Origin: Candidatus Cloacimonadota bacterium | Lineage (GTDB): Bacteria > Muiribacteriota > UBA6191 | DNA: 64,000 nucleotides | Assembly: GCA_002402105.1 (NCBI GenBank) | Contig: NVVD01000008.1 | Span: 1-64,000 of the forward strand | Reading direction: 5' to 3' | Shown: one piece after another, positions 1 to 8,094 of the stretch | Layout of the letters: each line of letters opens with the position of its first letter | How positions within the stretch are numbered: the first letter of the stretch is position 1 | Program-made: the position numbers and the translations under genes | Notes under the pieces: model-generated | Database searches by the model: none | Seen by the model: only the letters and a program-made list of their open reading frames with translations | What the model was told of the DNA's origin: nothing

Positions 1-2
1 AA

Positions 3-32
3 ACAACAAAAAGGGATTTAATTGAAGTATGA
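3..32 (+). CDS. possible 3' end of the antitoxin paired with YoeB (partial)
   Basis: The frame starting at base 3 reads a short tail ending in ...KRDLIEV and stops at a TGA that overlaps the ATG of the toxin gene (ATGA, 29-32). From memory, a basic residue followed by DLIE is a common ending of YefM/Phd-type antitoxins, and antitoxin-toxin stop/start overlap is typical of these operons. The other two frames also stop within 25 bases, so the assignment is inference from context only; the gene body lies outside the window. Confidence 0.3.
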   Translation, partial: TTKRDLIEV

Positions 33-286
33 GTTATAATTGGTCAGATGATGCCTGGGAAGATTATTTATATTGGCAATCAAAAGATAAAAAAATGGTA
101 GAAAGAATCCATAGGATACTCAAAGAAATAAGAAGAAATCCAGCAGAAGGAATCGGGAAACCAGAAAAGCTTAGAAATAATTTATCTGGATATTGGTCAA
201 GAAGATTAAACAAAGAACATAGAATTGTTTATAAAGTTATTGATAGTATAGTTGAAATCGTTATGTGTAGACATCATTATGAATAA
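29..286 (+). CDS. yoeB: YoeB-family mRNA interferase toxin (Txe/YoeB)
   Basis: An 85-residue toxin of the RelE/YoeB fold, expected to bind the ribosomal A site and cut mRNA, and to be neutralised by a YefM-type antitoxin. It aligns with E. coli YoeB without gaps over its whole length: the conserved YLYWQ (13-17), GKPE (43-46), NLSG-WSRR (51-59), EHR-VY (63-68) and the terminal HHY are all present. The catalytic residues known for YoeB (Glu46, Arg65, His83, Tyr84) fall at exactly those positions, so the toxin looks intact. The antitoxin gene would lie immediately upstream, mostly beyond the window edge. Confidence 0.93.
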   Translation: MSYNWSDDAWEDYLYWQSKDKKMVERIHRILKEIRRNPAEGIGKPEKLRNNLSGYWSRRLNKEHRIVYKVIDSIVEIVMCRHHYE

Positions 287-433
287 TATTAAAAAAGTGT
301 GTTACCGCCCAAATTCTTATCGAAAACTTTCCCGAATTAAGACAACACTCCTTTTTCCCTAAAAACTCTATTTTCCTACGATACTGTCGTATTTTGTTCT
401 ATACCAAAAAAGTTTTAGGTTTTTATAACTAAA

Positions 434-444
434 GTGTCAGACAC
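434..444. repeat. GTGTCAGACAC palindrome with a half-site copy at 520-526
   Basis: The odd palindrome GTGTC-A-GACAC stands in the 258-base gap between yoeB and csrA, and the half GTGTCAG recurs at 520-526 in the same orientation. No open frame of note lies in this gap. The palindrome could be a protein-binding site or a relic of a mobile repeat; the sequence does not decide. Confidence 0.35.
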
Positions 445-544
445 CTCTATATCTCTTTTTGAAAAGTGATTGTTATAAAGCTTTTTCGTCTTGCCAAAAT
501 TATCATATCTGATAGGATGGTGTCAGCTAAGCCTAAAATGAAAT

Positions 545-778
545 TTATTTTTTAAATAAACTAGAAAGTGCTTTAAGTTTTTCGGGTGAAATATCTGTTT
601 GTATAGCGGCTTTGTTTTCTTCTTGGATTGCGTCGTAGACTTCTTTTCTAAAAACTTTTACGTGTCTTGGGGCACTTATGCCAAGCTTTATTTGTTCGTT
701 TTTTATGTCAACAATGGTGAGCTCTATGTCATCACCAATCATGATTTTTTGATTTTTCTTTCGGGTTAAAACTAACAT
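545..778 (-). CDS. csrA: carbon storage regulator CsrA (translational regulator)
   Basis: A 77-residue CsrA/RsmA protein, a dimeric RNA-binding regulator that occupies GGA motifs near ribosome sites, and in flagellated bacteria commonly represses flagellin translation. The N-terminal MLVLTRK strand and the GISAPRHVKVFRKEVYDAI segment (about 33-52), which carries the second RNA-binding face, match the family closely. It has a longer C-terminal tail than the 61-residue E. coli protein, as in many FliW-containing bacteria. It follows fliW by 2 bases, so the two are surely co-transcribed, and FliW is the known protein antagonist of CsrA. Confidence 0.96.
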   Translation of the reverse strand: MLVLTRKKNQKIMIGDDIELTIVDIKNEQIKLGISAPRHVKVFRKEVYDAIQEENKAAIQTDISPEKLKALSSLFKK

Positions 779-780
779 GT

Positions 781-1299
781 TTATTGACCACCTTTAGTGG
801 TATTTTCTTTGGTGTTTAGTTTTACCTCTGCTTTCGCTTTATTGTTTGCTTTTTTAGCTATCATTGCTTCCATTTCGTCTAAGATAAAATGTTTAAGCTT
901 GTGTTTCCCACTAGTTGAAATAACCTGTTTAGCAACCATTTTTATGGCATTAATTACCAATGGTCCTTGTAAATTTGCTGTCATTTTTTGTGGGTTTTCT
1001 TTTGGGATAACTACAATAGAATAAATCATAGCTTCATCAGGGTTTTCTAGTTGAAGAGATGAGACATCATTATCAGACAAATCAAGAGCATATTCAGGAC
1101 GAAATTTGATAGGGTCAATGATTACAAAAGCGAGTTCAGGTTTTTCAATAGATTGAAGCCATCTTAGAGGATCGGTTGCTGGGTCATTTAAAATAACATA
1201 GCGAAGAGAATCCGAAAATCCTAGGATTCCATTTGGAAAAGTTATGATATCTTGTTGAGGGATGTCTATTTCTCCAAAGCGAGTTGTATTAAATTTCAT
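781..1299 (-). CDS. fliW: flagellar assembly factor FliW
   Basis: A 172-residue FliW protein. FliW binds either newly made flagellin or CsrA, so that CsrA is released to repress flagellin when flagellin accumulates. Family features visible are the N-terminal FGEIDIPQQDIITFPNGILGF region (about 7-28), the LRWLQSIEKPELAFVIIDP segment and the later NLQGPLVIN motif (about 108-116). The C-terminal 30 residues are Lys/Ala/Asn-rich and extend beyond the usual FliW core of about 130-150 residues. GGAG lies about 9 bases before the ATG. It sits between a propeller lipoprotein gene (14-base gap) and csrA (2-base gap). Confidence 0.95.
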   Translation of the reverse strand: MKFNTTRFGEIDIPQQDIITFPNGILGFSDSLRYVILNDPATDPLRWLQSIEKPELAFVIIDPIKFRPEYALDLSDNDVSSLQLENPDEAMIYSIVVIPKENPQKMTANLQGPLVINAIKMVAKQVISTSGKHKLKHFILDEMEAMIAKKANNKAKAEVKLNTKENTTKGGQ

Positions 1300-1313
1300 A
1301 TTGATTGGGCTCC

Positions 1314-2429
1314 TTAATTTGCGAATTTTTTTTCATTTATGATTGCAATACCAGACTGTGTTGCAATGTAAATAATATTTTTGTCGAGTTTTTTAAACAA
1401 GTAGAGGTCCATGATTTTATCATCGATAAAGTCAGAATCAATATTTAAAGTAGACCACTTATTGTTTCTAAAAATAGTTAGTCCGTCTTCTGTTCCTATG
1501 TAGAGGGATTTTTTAGTTTGAAGAGCGTTTAAAATATAATTGCTTGGTAAGGGAGAGTTGCCTCTGACTTTTTTTTCGACGACTTCTCCATCAACAACCG
1601 TACTCTTACCATGATTACCTGTGTATGATATCCATGAGTTTGTATTTCTTGGGTTTTGGGGGTCGGTTAAAATACTGAGTCCAGTATTAGTAGAAATAAG
1701 TAAATGATTAAGGTTCTCTAAATATTTTAGGTCTTCAAAGTAGTTGCCAATTAAGGGGCTGTTTCCGCTTTTATTGATTACAGAGCTTGCTTGAACGATT
1801 TGGTAGTTAGCTAAATAAAGTTTGAAGCTAGATTCATTAATCATTTTATAGAGTCCAAAAGTTGTACCGAGCCAAAAATTACCTTCTTTGTCTTGAGTAA
1901 TTTTAAGGATGTTGTTGGCATTTTTAGGAAATTCGCCTTGGCCTCTTACTTTTATTGTTTTAAAAGCTGAGTTTTGATAAATATCAACACCATGAGAGGT
2001 GGCACAATATACATCGTTAGTACCTCTTTTTATAACAAAATCTCTGATTCTAGTGGAGCCTGTAGAAAAAAAATCAAATTCATCAGGGGGAAGAGAATAA
2101 AGCCCTTTTTTAATCACTCGTGCAAATATGAAGTTACCCGATGAAACGGCTAGCTTTCCGATTTTTCTATTTTTTAAATAATGTTTTTGAAGTTCTAAGG
2201 TTTCAGAGTCAAAAGATAAAATTCCGTTATTTGTCCCAACCCATATCTTATTTTGGGCTCTAATAACACAGTTGGCTTTAATTTCACTTTGGGAGGGTAG
2301 CAATTTGAGTATTTCAAAGGAGAGTTCGTCTGTTTGTTTGTCTGGGCTTTTATTAGAAGGGTCTTTAGAGAGCTGAAGGCAACCAGAACATAGTGAAATG
2401 ATAAGAGATATAAATAATATTTTAAACAT
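1314..2429 (-). CDS. putative lipoprotein with two-component-regulator-type propeller repeats
   Basis: A 371-residue exported protein. The N-terminus has a short basic start, a hydrophobic stretch and a lipobox-like SLCSGC ending at Cys17, so it is probably lipid-anchored, though Cys at -3 is atypical. The body contains repeats of the form IWVGTNNGILSF (67-78), FWLGTTFGLYK (about 180) and LYIGTEDGLTIF (about 310), the W-x-G-T-x-x-G-L pattern of Reg_prop beta-propellers. These domains usually sense or bind ligands, but here no kinase or output domain is attached. Its gene leads the fliW-csrA unit with a 14-base gap, so it is probably transcribed with them. A role in flagellar control is only an inference from position. 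Confidence 0.75.
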   Translation of the reverse strand: MFKILFISLIISLCSGCLQLSKDPSNKSPDKQTDELSFEILKLLPSQSEIKANCVIRAQNKIWVGTNNGILSFDSETLELQKHYLKNRKIGKLAVSSGNFIFARVIKKGLYSLPPDEFDFFSTGSTRIRDFVIKRGTNDVYCATSHGVDIYQNSAFKTIKVRGQGEFPKNANNILKITQDKEGNFWLGTTFGLYKMINESSFKLYLANYQIVQASSVINKSGNSPLIGNYFEDLKYLENLNHLLISTNTGLSILTDPQNPRNTNSWISYTGNHGKSTVVDGEVVEKKVRGNSPLPSNYILNALQTKKSLYIGTEDGLTIFRNNKWSTLNIDSDFIDDKIMDLYLFKKLDKNIIYIATQSGIAIINEKKFAN

Positions 2430-2678
2430 TTGGGCATTGTATCATTTTTCAATAAGTTTGTGTATATCCAAATAAAAGGTCATAAATAGGTTCTAAGTAC
2501 TTTTCTTGTTAAAATACATTTAGCTTAGATACAATTTAGATGAAATCCAGACAAAATGAAGAACATTAGGTATAATTATTGTTATAATCAAAGGCAAATG
2601 ATTTCTTTTTGCTTAGAAATAATAAGATTAAAGAATGATTTTAATCAAAGTTGAATATATATAAAATAGGAAAAATGA

Positions 2679-3428
2679 ATGAAATACGGAATCTTAAGTG
2701 ATTGCCACTGTAATTATGAGGGTTTAAAGGCAGCTTCTGAAATGCTTTTAGAAAATGGTGCTTCAAAGCTCCTTTGTCTTGGAGATGTTGTTGGTTATGG
2801 AGCTTTAGCTAGAGATTGTATAGAGTATATAACATCTAATTTTGAGTTTTCTTTGGCTGGAAATCATGATTTTGCTCTTTTGGATATGAAGAAAAGTAAA
2901 AATTATAACAAATATGCCATTGAAGCTCTTAAAATGAATAAATTAAATTTAGATGAATCTCATTTATCTTGGTTGGAGTCTCTAGTCTTGAAAAAATCTT
3001 GGGATGAAGATGGTTTATTTTTACAATTTACTCATTCACACCCAAAAGATTATAAAAACTGGTGTTACTATCCAGAAGATTTATTTTATAGCATCAAAGA
3101 TAAAGAAGATAAAGTATCCTTATCTTTTTATGGACATACTCATATACCAGGGATTTCTTTGTCTTCACAAACAGGGTTCTTTGAAGAACCTGACTTTGGT
3201 GTTCCTTATGACTTTTCTTTAAATGTGAGTGAGACAATTGTTATTAATGTAGGGTCTTGTGGGCAACCAAGAGATGGAGATTATCGGGTTTGTGGTGTTT
3301 TACTTGATACCATAGAAAAGAGCGTTACTTTTTTAAGAACTTCTTATGAATTGAAAAAAAATCAAAAGTCTATCAGAGATGCGGGATTATCAGAATACTT
3401 AGCTCAACGCTTAACCCTAGGTAAATAA
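2679..3428 (+). CDS. calcineurin-like metallophosphoesterase
   Basis: A 249-residue protein of the YfcE/MJ0936-like metallophosphoesterase superfamily, cytosolic and presumably di-metal dependent. The metal-binding signatures are all present: D8-x-H10, GD36-VVGYG, GNHD (61-64) and the late GHTH motif near residue 153. Such proteins hydrolyse phosphodiesters, nucleotides or protein phosphates, and the substrate cannot be read from sequence. Two overlapping ATGs occur (2675 and 2679); only the second is in frame, with AGGA upstream. It is followed by the tRNA cluster and appears to be a single-gene unit. Confidence 0.88.
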   Translation: MKYGILSDCHCNYEGLKAASEMLLENGASKLLCLGDVVGYGALARDCIEYITSNFEFSLAGNHDFALLDMKKSKNYNKYAIEALKMNKLNLDESHLSWLESLVLKKSWDEDGLFLQFTHSHPKDYKNWCYYPEDLFYSIKDKEDKVSLSFYGHTHIPGISLSSQTGFFEEPDFGVPYDFSLNVSETIVINVGSCGQPRDGDYRVCGVLLDTIEKSVTFLRTSYELKKNQKSIRDAGLSEYLAQRLTLGK

Positions 3429-3439
3429 TAAAATAAAAC

Positions 3440-3468
3440 TTGACAAAGTTAAAAGTGAAGAGTACTAT
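3440..3468 (+). promoter_or_regulatory. sigma70-type promoter of the tRNA cluster
   Basis: A consensus -35 TTGACA (3440-3445) is separated by 17 bases from a -10 TACTAT (3463-3468). The expected start is near 3475, about a dozen bases before the tRNA-Pro gene, which fits a promoter for the three-tRNA unit. Confidence 0.75.
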
Positions 3469-3487
3469 TCAAATCTTGAAAAAGAAA

Positions 3488-3562
3488 CGGTCATTAGCGC
3501 AGCCTGGCTAGCGTACCTGGTTTGGGACCAGGGGGTCGCAGGTTCGAATCCTGCATGACCGA
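3488..3562 (+). tRNA. tRNA-Pro (TGG)
   Basis: The acceptor arms CGGTCAT (3488-3494) and ATGACCG (3555-3561) pair fully, with discriminator A. The anticodon stem CCTGG/CCAGG encloses TTTGGGA, giving anticodon TGG (proline). The T arm GCAGG-TTCGAAT-CCTGC is perfect. No CCA is encoded. Confidence 0.96.
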
Positions 3563-3570
3563 TTAGATAA

Positions 3571-3642
3571 GCGAGTATAGCATAGTGGCTCATGCTCCAG
3601 CCTTCCAAGCTGATTACCGGAGTTCGATCCTCCGTACTCGCT
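3571..3642 (+). tRNA. tRNA-Gly (TCC), copy 1
   Basis: The acceptor arms GCGAGTA (3571-3577) and TACTCGC (3635-3641) pair, with discriminator T. The anticodon loop CTTCCAA gives TCC (glycine), and the T arm CGGAG-TTCGATC-CTCCG is intact. CCA is not encoded. Confidence 0.95.
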
Positions 3643-3663
3643 TTCTTTCTTTTTCAAAACTTT

Positions 3664-3735
3664 GCGAGTATAGCATAGTGGCTTATGCTCCAGCCTTCCA
3701 AGCTGATTACCGGAGTTCGATCCTCCGTACTCGCT
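3664..3735 (+). tRNA. tRNA-Gly (TCC), copy 2
   Basis: This is a tandem duplicate of the preceding gene. It differs at a single base in the D region (T at 3684 for C at 3591) and keeps all arms and the TCC anticodon. Confidence 0.95.
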
Positions 3736-3853
3736 TATTAAAACTTCATCATTTTGGTGGGGTTTTTTTTCTTTCTTTTGCTATTTAATTGATCAAATTA
3801 ATAAATAATAATACTTTGTGTGCTTTTATGATTAGAACCACTAACTTAGTAAG

Positions 3854-3882
3854 TTGAAAAGAAAAGTATAGATACGTAGACT
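3854..3882 (+). promoter_or_regulatory. possible promoter of the PLP decarboxylase gene
   Basis: TTGAAA (3854-3859) and TAGACT (3877-3882) are separated by 17 bases and lie about 35 bases before the ATG at 3918. The -10 is only a partial match. Confidence 0.35.
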
Positions 3883-3917
3883 AAATAATTAGTTGAAGCT
3901 TTTTACATGGGTATAAT

Positions 3918-5333
3918 ATGCAACAAAAACAAATGAATAGATTGAGTGAACTTCTGTTGAAGTATAATCATAATCAAGAAAATGAGCCTTTGGCCAAGCA
4001 TCTACAAGAAGATGATTTAAAAAAAATACTTGAAGTAGAAAAAATTGAGGGTAACCAAAACTGGGATGAAACTTTTGATTGGATTGAAAAATATTTAAGC
4101 CATTCACCAAATACTGCAAATTTAGATTTTAGTAATCGTATGTGGTCTAAAGCTACATTACCTTCTATTTTAGCGGAAATAGTTACAGCTACAAATCATT
4201 CTGATGCCTCCACGTACGAGTCAGCTCCAGTAGCGACTATCATGGAAAAATACATGATCGGTGAAATGTTGAGGCTTGTTGGATATTTAGATGGTGAAGG
4301 ACAAATGACGACTGGCTCTTCAAACGCAAATATGCTTGCAATGATGTGTGCTAGAAATTTATTTTTAGAAGGAGTTAAAGCTTCTGGCTTATATGGCCAA
4401 AAAAAGTTAAAAGCTTTTGTTAATGAGGATGCTCATTATTCTTTAGATAAAGCTATGAATATTTTGGGTCTAGGCTTAGATAATTTGATTAAAATTCCAA
4501 GTGATAAAGACGGAAGAATGGATATCGCTTTATTAGAGAAATCAATTCAAGAAACGATTGAAAATGGAGATATTGTATTTTTTGTTACAGCAACTTCAGG
4601 TACAACAGTTCGAGGAGCTTTTGATTCGATTAAGCAAATATTAAATTTAAGAGATAAATATAATTTTTGGCTTCATGTGGATGGTGCTTGGGGTGGTCCA
4701 GCTTTTTTAAGTAAGAGCTTGCGATTAAAGTTTTTAGATCATCTTGAAGATACAGATTCATTTACCTTTGATTTTCACAAAATGCCTGGTATTGCTTTAA
4801 TTTGCAATATGCTTCTTATAAATAAAAGGAGGGGAATATTTAAGTCAACTTGTTCAGCTGGGACGACTAATTATATATTTCATGGCGGTACAAAAGAAGT
4901 TTTACCAAAAAATTTAGGCGAGTTTTCTTTACAGTGTGGAAGAAGAATAGATAGTTTAAAGCTATTTTTAGATTGGAAATTTTTTGGTGCAAAAGGTATC
5001 TCAGATAAGATTGAAAATTATCTAGAACTGGCAAAATATGCAGAAAAAATTATTTTAGACTCCAGTAACTTAGAATTAGTTGTAAAAAGAGAGTCATTTA
5101 ATTTATGTTTTAGGTTTATTACACCAGATACTATTGATTCAAATGAGTTCAATCAAAACTTAAGAAATAATCTTTTGAATAAGAGTATCTTTATGGTTGG
5201 TACTGGGGTAGTAGATAAACAATTAATTATAAGGTATGTCATAACTAATCCTGATACAACAAAAAAAGATATAGATTTATTCTTCAAAAAGTTTGAGTGT
5301 GAAGGACTAAAAATGCTTCAAAAATTATTATGA
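3918..5333 (+). CDS. PLP-dependent group II amino acid decarboxylase
   Basis: A 471-residue cytosolic enzyme of the group II pyridoxal-phosphate decarboxylase family (glutamate, cysteine sulfinate, aspartate, aromatic amino acids). Landmarks are TTGSSNANMLAM (cofactor phosphate region, about 132-143), DAHYSLDKA (ring-stacking His, about 173-181), HVDGAWGG (about 251-258, Asp contacts the pyridine nitrogen) and FDFHKMPG (about 286-293, with the Schiff-base Lys). The substrate cannot be settled; the FDFHKM context is closest to the glutamate/cysteine-sulfinate branch. The stop overlaps the next start (ATGA), so it is co-translated with the DUF924 gene. Confidence 0.85.
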   Translation: MQQKQMNRLSELLLKYNHNQENEPLAKHLQEDDLKKILEVEKIEGNQNWDETFDWIEKYLSHSPNTANLDFSNRMWSKATLPSILAEIVTATNHSDASTYESAPVATIMEKYMIGEMLRLVGYLDGEGQMTTGSSNANMLAMMCARNLFLEGVKASGLYGQKKLKAFVNEDAHYSLDKAMNILGLGLDNLIKIPSDKDGRMDIALLEKSIQETIENGDIVFFVTATSGTTVRGAFDSIKQILNLRDKYNFWLHVDGAWGGPAFLSKSLRLKFLDHLEDTDSFTFDFHKMPGIALICNMLLINKRRGIFKSTCSAGTTNYIFHGGTKEVLPKNLGEFSLQCGRRIDSLKLFLDWKFFGAKGISDKIENYLELAKYAEKIILDSSNLELVVKRESFNLCFRFITPDTIDSNEFNQNLRNNLLNKSIFMVGTGVVDKQLIIRYVITNPDTTKKDIDLFFKKFECEGLKMLQKLL

Positions 5334-5869
5334 GTATAAAATTAGTTTTAGACTTTTGGTTTCAAGAGTTATCTCCTAAACAGTGGTTTTTAAAAAGTGA
5401 CTCTTTAGATTTAGAGATTGAAAATCGTTTTTTTAAGATACATAATAGAGCTACCCAAGGGGAGTTGTTTTCTTGGAGAGATGATGCAGAGGGTTGTTTA
5501 GCTGAAATAATTGTCTTGGATCAATTTTCTAGAAATATCTATAGAAATAAAAAAGAGTCGTTTTTATATGACCCACTTGCATTAATACTTGCTCAACAAA
5601 TGATTAAACTAGGGCTTGATAAAGAAATTCCTATAAGAAAAAGAAGTTTTATATATATGCCCTTTATGCATAGTGAATCAACTTTAATTCACAAAGAAGC
5701 ATTGACTTTATTTTCACAAGAGGGTCTTGAAAGTAGTTATCAATTTGAAATGAGGCATAAAAAAATTATTGATCGTTTTGGTCGCTACCCTCACAGAAAT
5801 GAAGTTTTACAAAGAAAATCAACGAAGCAAGAACAGCTTTTTTTAAGTCAGCCGGGGTCTAGTTTTTAA
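5330..5869 (+). CDS. DUF924 family protein
   Basis: A 179-residue protein of the DUF924 family, whose biochemical role is not established. Recognisable features are VLDFWFQELSPKQWF at the start (6-20), IVLDQFSRNIYR (about 62-73), the helical YMPFMHSES segment (about 107-115), RFGRYPHRNEVL (about 148-159) and the terminal QPGSSF. The whole family length is present. It overlaps the decarboxylase stop by 4 bases, so the two form an operon; no functional link is otherwise visible. Confidence 0.85.
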   Translation: MSIKLVLDFWFQELSPKQWFLKSDSLDLEIENRFFKIHNRATQGELFSWRDDAEGCLAEIIVLDQFSRNIYRNKKESFLYDPLALILAQQMIKLGLDKEIPIRKRSFIYMPFMHSESTLIHKEALTLFSQEGLESSYQFEMRHKKIIDRFGRYPHRNEVLQRKSTKQEQLFLSQPGSSF

Positions 5870-5904
5870 TCTATTCATAGGGGCTGGTTTTCATTTAATC
5901 TTTA

Positions 5905-5933
5905 TTGCGAAATTGGACCCTTTGATTTACAAT
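5905..5933 (+). promoter_or_regulatory. candidate promoter of rsmG
   Basis: TTGCGA (5905-5910), a 17-base spacer and TACAAT (5928-5933) stand 35 bases before the rsmG start. Both hexamers are close to the sigma70 consensus. Confidence 0.5.
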
Positions 5934-5968
5934 GAATTAAAAATATTACATTGGTTTAGAGGGTTTTT

Positions 5969-6655
5969 ATGCATGCAGATTGGTTAGAGTTTAAAGAGTA
6001 TATAGAAAAAAATGAAATGGATTTACCAGGATATGTGGTAGATGGTTGGTATGAGTATTTTTCTCTATTGCTTGAGACTAATAAAACTATGAACCTTACT
6101 CGGATTGTAGAACATAAAGATGCTATTTTAAAGCATTTTCTAGACTCTTACTCCTTACATACTTTTTTAGAATCAAGAGATATTGTAGATAATTTAGAAA
6201 CTTTTTTAGATTTTGGTACTGGTGGTGGCATTCCTGGTATTCCTTTAAAAATTTTATGGGGTGATCCTCATTTATTTTTAGTAGACGCTAGAAATAAAAA
6301 ATTAAAATTTTTAGAGGATGTTTGTTATGAGTTGTCTATTTCTGGAGTTACCTATGTTCATGAAAACTGGGATAAATATAATTCTAAAATATGGTCTAAA
6401 AAAAATAAAATCAAACTTGACTTAGTGGTTTCTAGGGCGGTTGGTAATAGTGTAAAGTTAATAGAGATTTTATCTCCTATTACACAAAAGTATATTTTAT
6501 TGCCAAGAGGGCCAGAGCTTTTACCAAACGAGTTTAATTTGTGTAGAAAGGCAGCTTCTAAAAAATCTTTTAATAAAGCTATTAATAAAAACTTTAAAAT
6601 ATCTTATGCTGACCAAGAAATCGAAAGAAATCTATTTTTCTTTGAAAAGAGATAG
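5969..6655 (+). CDS. rsmG: 16S rRNA (guanine-527-N7)-methyltransferase RsmG
   Basis: A 228-residue SAM-dependent methyltransferase that modifies G527 of 16S rRNA, the position linked to streptomycin sensitivity. The signature MNLTRI (about 41-46), KHFLDSY (about 55-61), FGTGGGIPGIPLKI (about 86-99, SAM-binding glycine loop), LVDARNKKLKFLE (about 108-120) and SRAVG (about 152-156) all match RsmG/GidB. Length is usual for the family. Unlike many bacteria, it is not next to mnmG or parA/parB here; it lies alone between the decarboxylase pair and the PduS-like gene. Confidence 0.95.
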   Translation: MHADWLEFKEYIEKNEMDLPGYVVDGWYEYFSLLLETNKTMNLTRIVEHKDAILKHFLDSYSLHTFLESRDIVDNLETFLDFGTGGGIPGIPLKILWGDPHLFLVDARNKKLKFLEDVCYELSISGVTYVHENWDKYNSKIWSKKNKIKLDLVVSRAVGNSVKLIEILSPITQKYILLPRGPELLPNEFNLCRKAASKKSFNKAINKNFKISYADQEIERNLFFFEKR

Positions 6656-6666
6656 TTATTGCTCGT

Positions 6667-6704
6667 CTTAGAAATATTAATTTATTTAATATATAATGTC
6701 TAAG
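6667..6704 (+). promoter_or_regulatory. stem-loop and TATAAT box upstream of the PduS/PduT-like pair
   Basis: CTTAGA (6667-6672) can pair with TCTAAG (6699-6704), and inside it ATATTAA pairs with TTAATAT. The same span carries TATAAT (6692-6697). It could be the rsmG terminator, the promoter of the downstream pair, or both; no clear -35 and no T-run are seen. Confidence 0.35.
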
Positions 6705-6745
6705 AGGGTATATTTGAGATATTTTTCGCTTAAAAGAGACTTTTC

Positions 6746-8092
6746 ATGCACCCTTTAAAAACTTTAATATCAATATTGGATGAAAATATGGTTACAATTG
6801 AAAATATAAAAAAATGGGGGATTGTTGGTGCTGGTGGTGCTGGCTTTCCTTCTCATGTAAAGTTTGATGCTAAGGCTGAAATTGTCATCATGAATGGGGC
6901 AGAGTGTGAGCCTTTATTGCATAAAGATAAAGAGCTATTAAGATTGTACCCAAATGAATGTATCGAAGGTCTTAAAATTATCATGGACCTTGTTGGTGCT
7001 AAACGTGGCATTATTGGTATTAAGGGTAAGTATAAAGATGTTGTTGATATAACTCGTAAGCATTTGCTTGAAAATATGGAAATTTCTGAACTAGGTAATT
7101 ATTATCCTGCTGGTGATGAGCTTAGTTTAGTATATGATACTACCAGTAGGGTTGTTGCTCCTGGTAATATACCTTTAACTGTAGGCTGTATTGTATCAAA
7201 TGTTGAAACAATGTTAAATGTAGCTCGTAAAAAGCCAGTTACTACATCTTTTTTAAGTGTTGCTGGAGACGTTGTTAAACCTATTTCATTAGAAGTAGCA
7301 ATTGGTTCGACTTTAGCAGATTGTATAAAGCTGGCTGGTGGATCAAAGTGTAATGATCCTGTTATGTTAGTTGGTGGTCCTATGATGGGTCGTTTTAGTG
7401 ACGATTTTTCTGAGCTTGTAACTAAAACTACTGGTGGATTGATTGTTCTTGATCGCTCTCACTCTTTAATTCAAAAATATTTAAGACCAAAAGTTGAGTA
7501 TGATAAAATTGCTAAAGCTAGTTGTGACCAGTGTAATTTTTGTACTGAGCTATGTCCAAGATATTTACTTGGTCACCCAATTGAACCTCATAAAAATATG
7601 CGTAATAAGGCATTTGAAGTTACAGTCGAAAGTTTAATCGCAGGGGCAGAGTTTTGTTGTGAGTGCAATTTATGTAGTTTTTATGCTTGCCCTGAAGACT
7701 TAGACCCAAAAAATGTTTCTACTGACTTAAAGAGAATGATCCAGAAAAAGTCAAAAGAAGAGCGCTTAAGTTTTAAGCCTGGGGATGTAGAGCATCATCC
7801 TATGCTTGATTATAGAAAAGCTCCTATTCCTAAATTAATGAGAAAAATTGAAATTGATCAATTTGAAAATAAGGCTCCGATGTTAGATTATATTCTTATG
7901 CCAGAGTTTGTTAAAATACCTTTATCACAGCATATTGGTGCTCCAGCTGATGCTATTGTGAGGGTTGGAGATAATGTCAAAGAAGGCCAAATTATTGGTC
8001 GTCCAAATCCATCAAAATTAGGTGCTTTTATTCATGCAAGTATAGGTGGCGAAGTTGTTAAAGTTGATGATTATATACATATTAAAGGGTAA
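6746..8092 (+). CDS. PduS-like RnfC-domain electron-transfer protein (microcompartment-associated)
   Basis: A 448-residue PduS/RnfC-like flavo-iron-sulfur protein. Known PduS is a cobalamin reductase in the lumen of the propanediol-use microcompartment, carrying FMN and two [4Fe-4S] clusters. Seen here: the nucleotide/flavin loop GIVGAGGAGFPSHVKF (about 25-40), NGAECEP (50-56), a central SLBB-like segment, two ferredoxin-type cysteine clusters CDQCNFCTELCP (about 260-271) and CCECNLCSFYACP (about 302-314), and a C-terminal barrel-sandwich part (about 395-445). A later in-frame ATG at 6791 would leave 10 residues before the glycine loop and is an alternative start; AAGAGA before 6746 favours the longer form. 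It is followed after 2 bases by a BMC-T shell gene. Confidence 0.85.
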   Translation: MHPLKTLISILDENMVTIENIKKWGIVGAGGAGFPSHVKFDAKAEIVIMNGAECEPLLHKDKELLRLYPNECIEGLKIIMDLVGAKRGIIGIKGKYKDVVDITRKHLLENMEISELGNYYPAGDELSLVYDTTSRVVAPGNIPLTVGCIVSNVETMLNVARKKPVTTSFLSVAGDVVKPISLEVAIGSTLADCIKLAGGSKCNDPVMLVGGPMMGRFSDDFSELVTKTTGGLIVLDRSHSLIQKYLRPKVEYDKIAKASCDQCNFCTELCPRYLLGHPIEPHKNMRNKAFEVTVESLIAGAEFCCECNLCSFYACPEDLDPKNVSTDLKRMIQKKSKEERLSFKPGDVEHHPMLDYRKAPIPKLMRKIEIDQFENKAPMLDYILMPEFVKIPLSQHIGAPADAIVRVGDNVKEGQIIGRPNPSKLGAFIHASIGGEVVKVDDYIHIKG

Positions 8093-8094
8093 TT

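Noticed and set aside
3571-3735. Near-identical 72-base direct repeats that could be read as a repeat array
   Set aside because: They fold as tRNA-Gly with the correct anticodon; two copies with a 21-base spacer do not make a CRISPR array.
3585-3788. A plus-strand open frame across the tRNA-Gly genes with an internal repeat
   Set aside because: The repeat is simply the two tRNA genes read in one frame; the structures of both tRNAs are complete.
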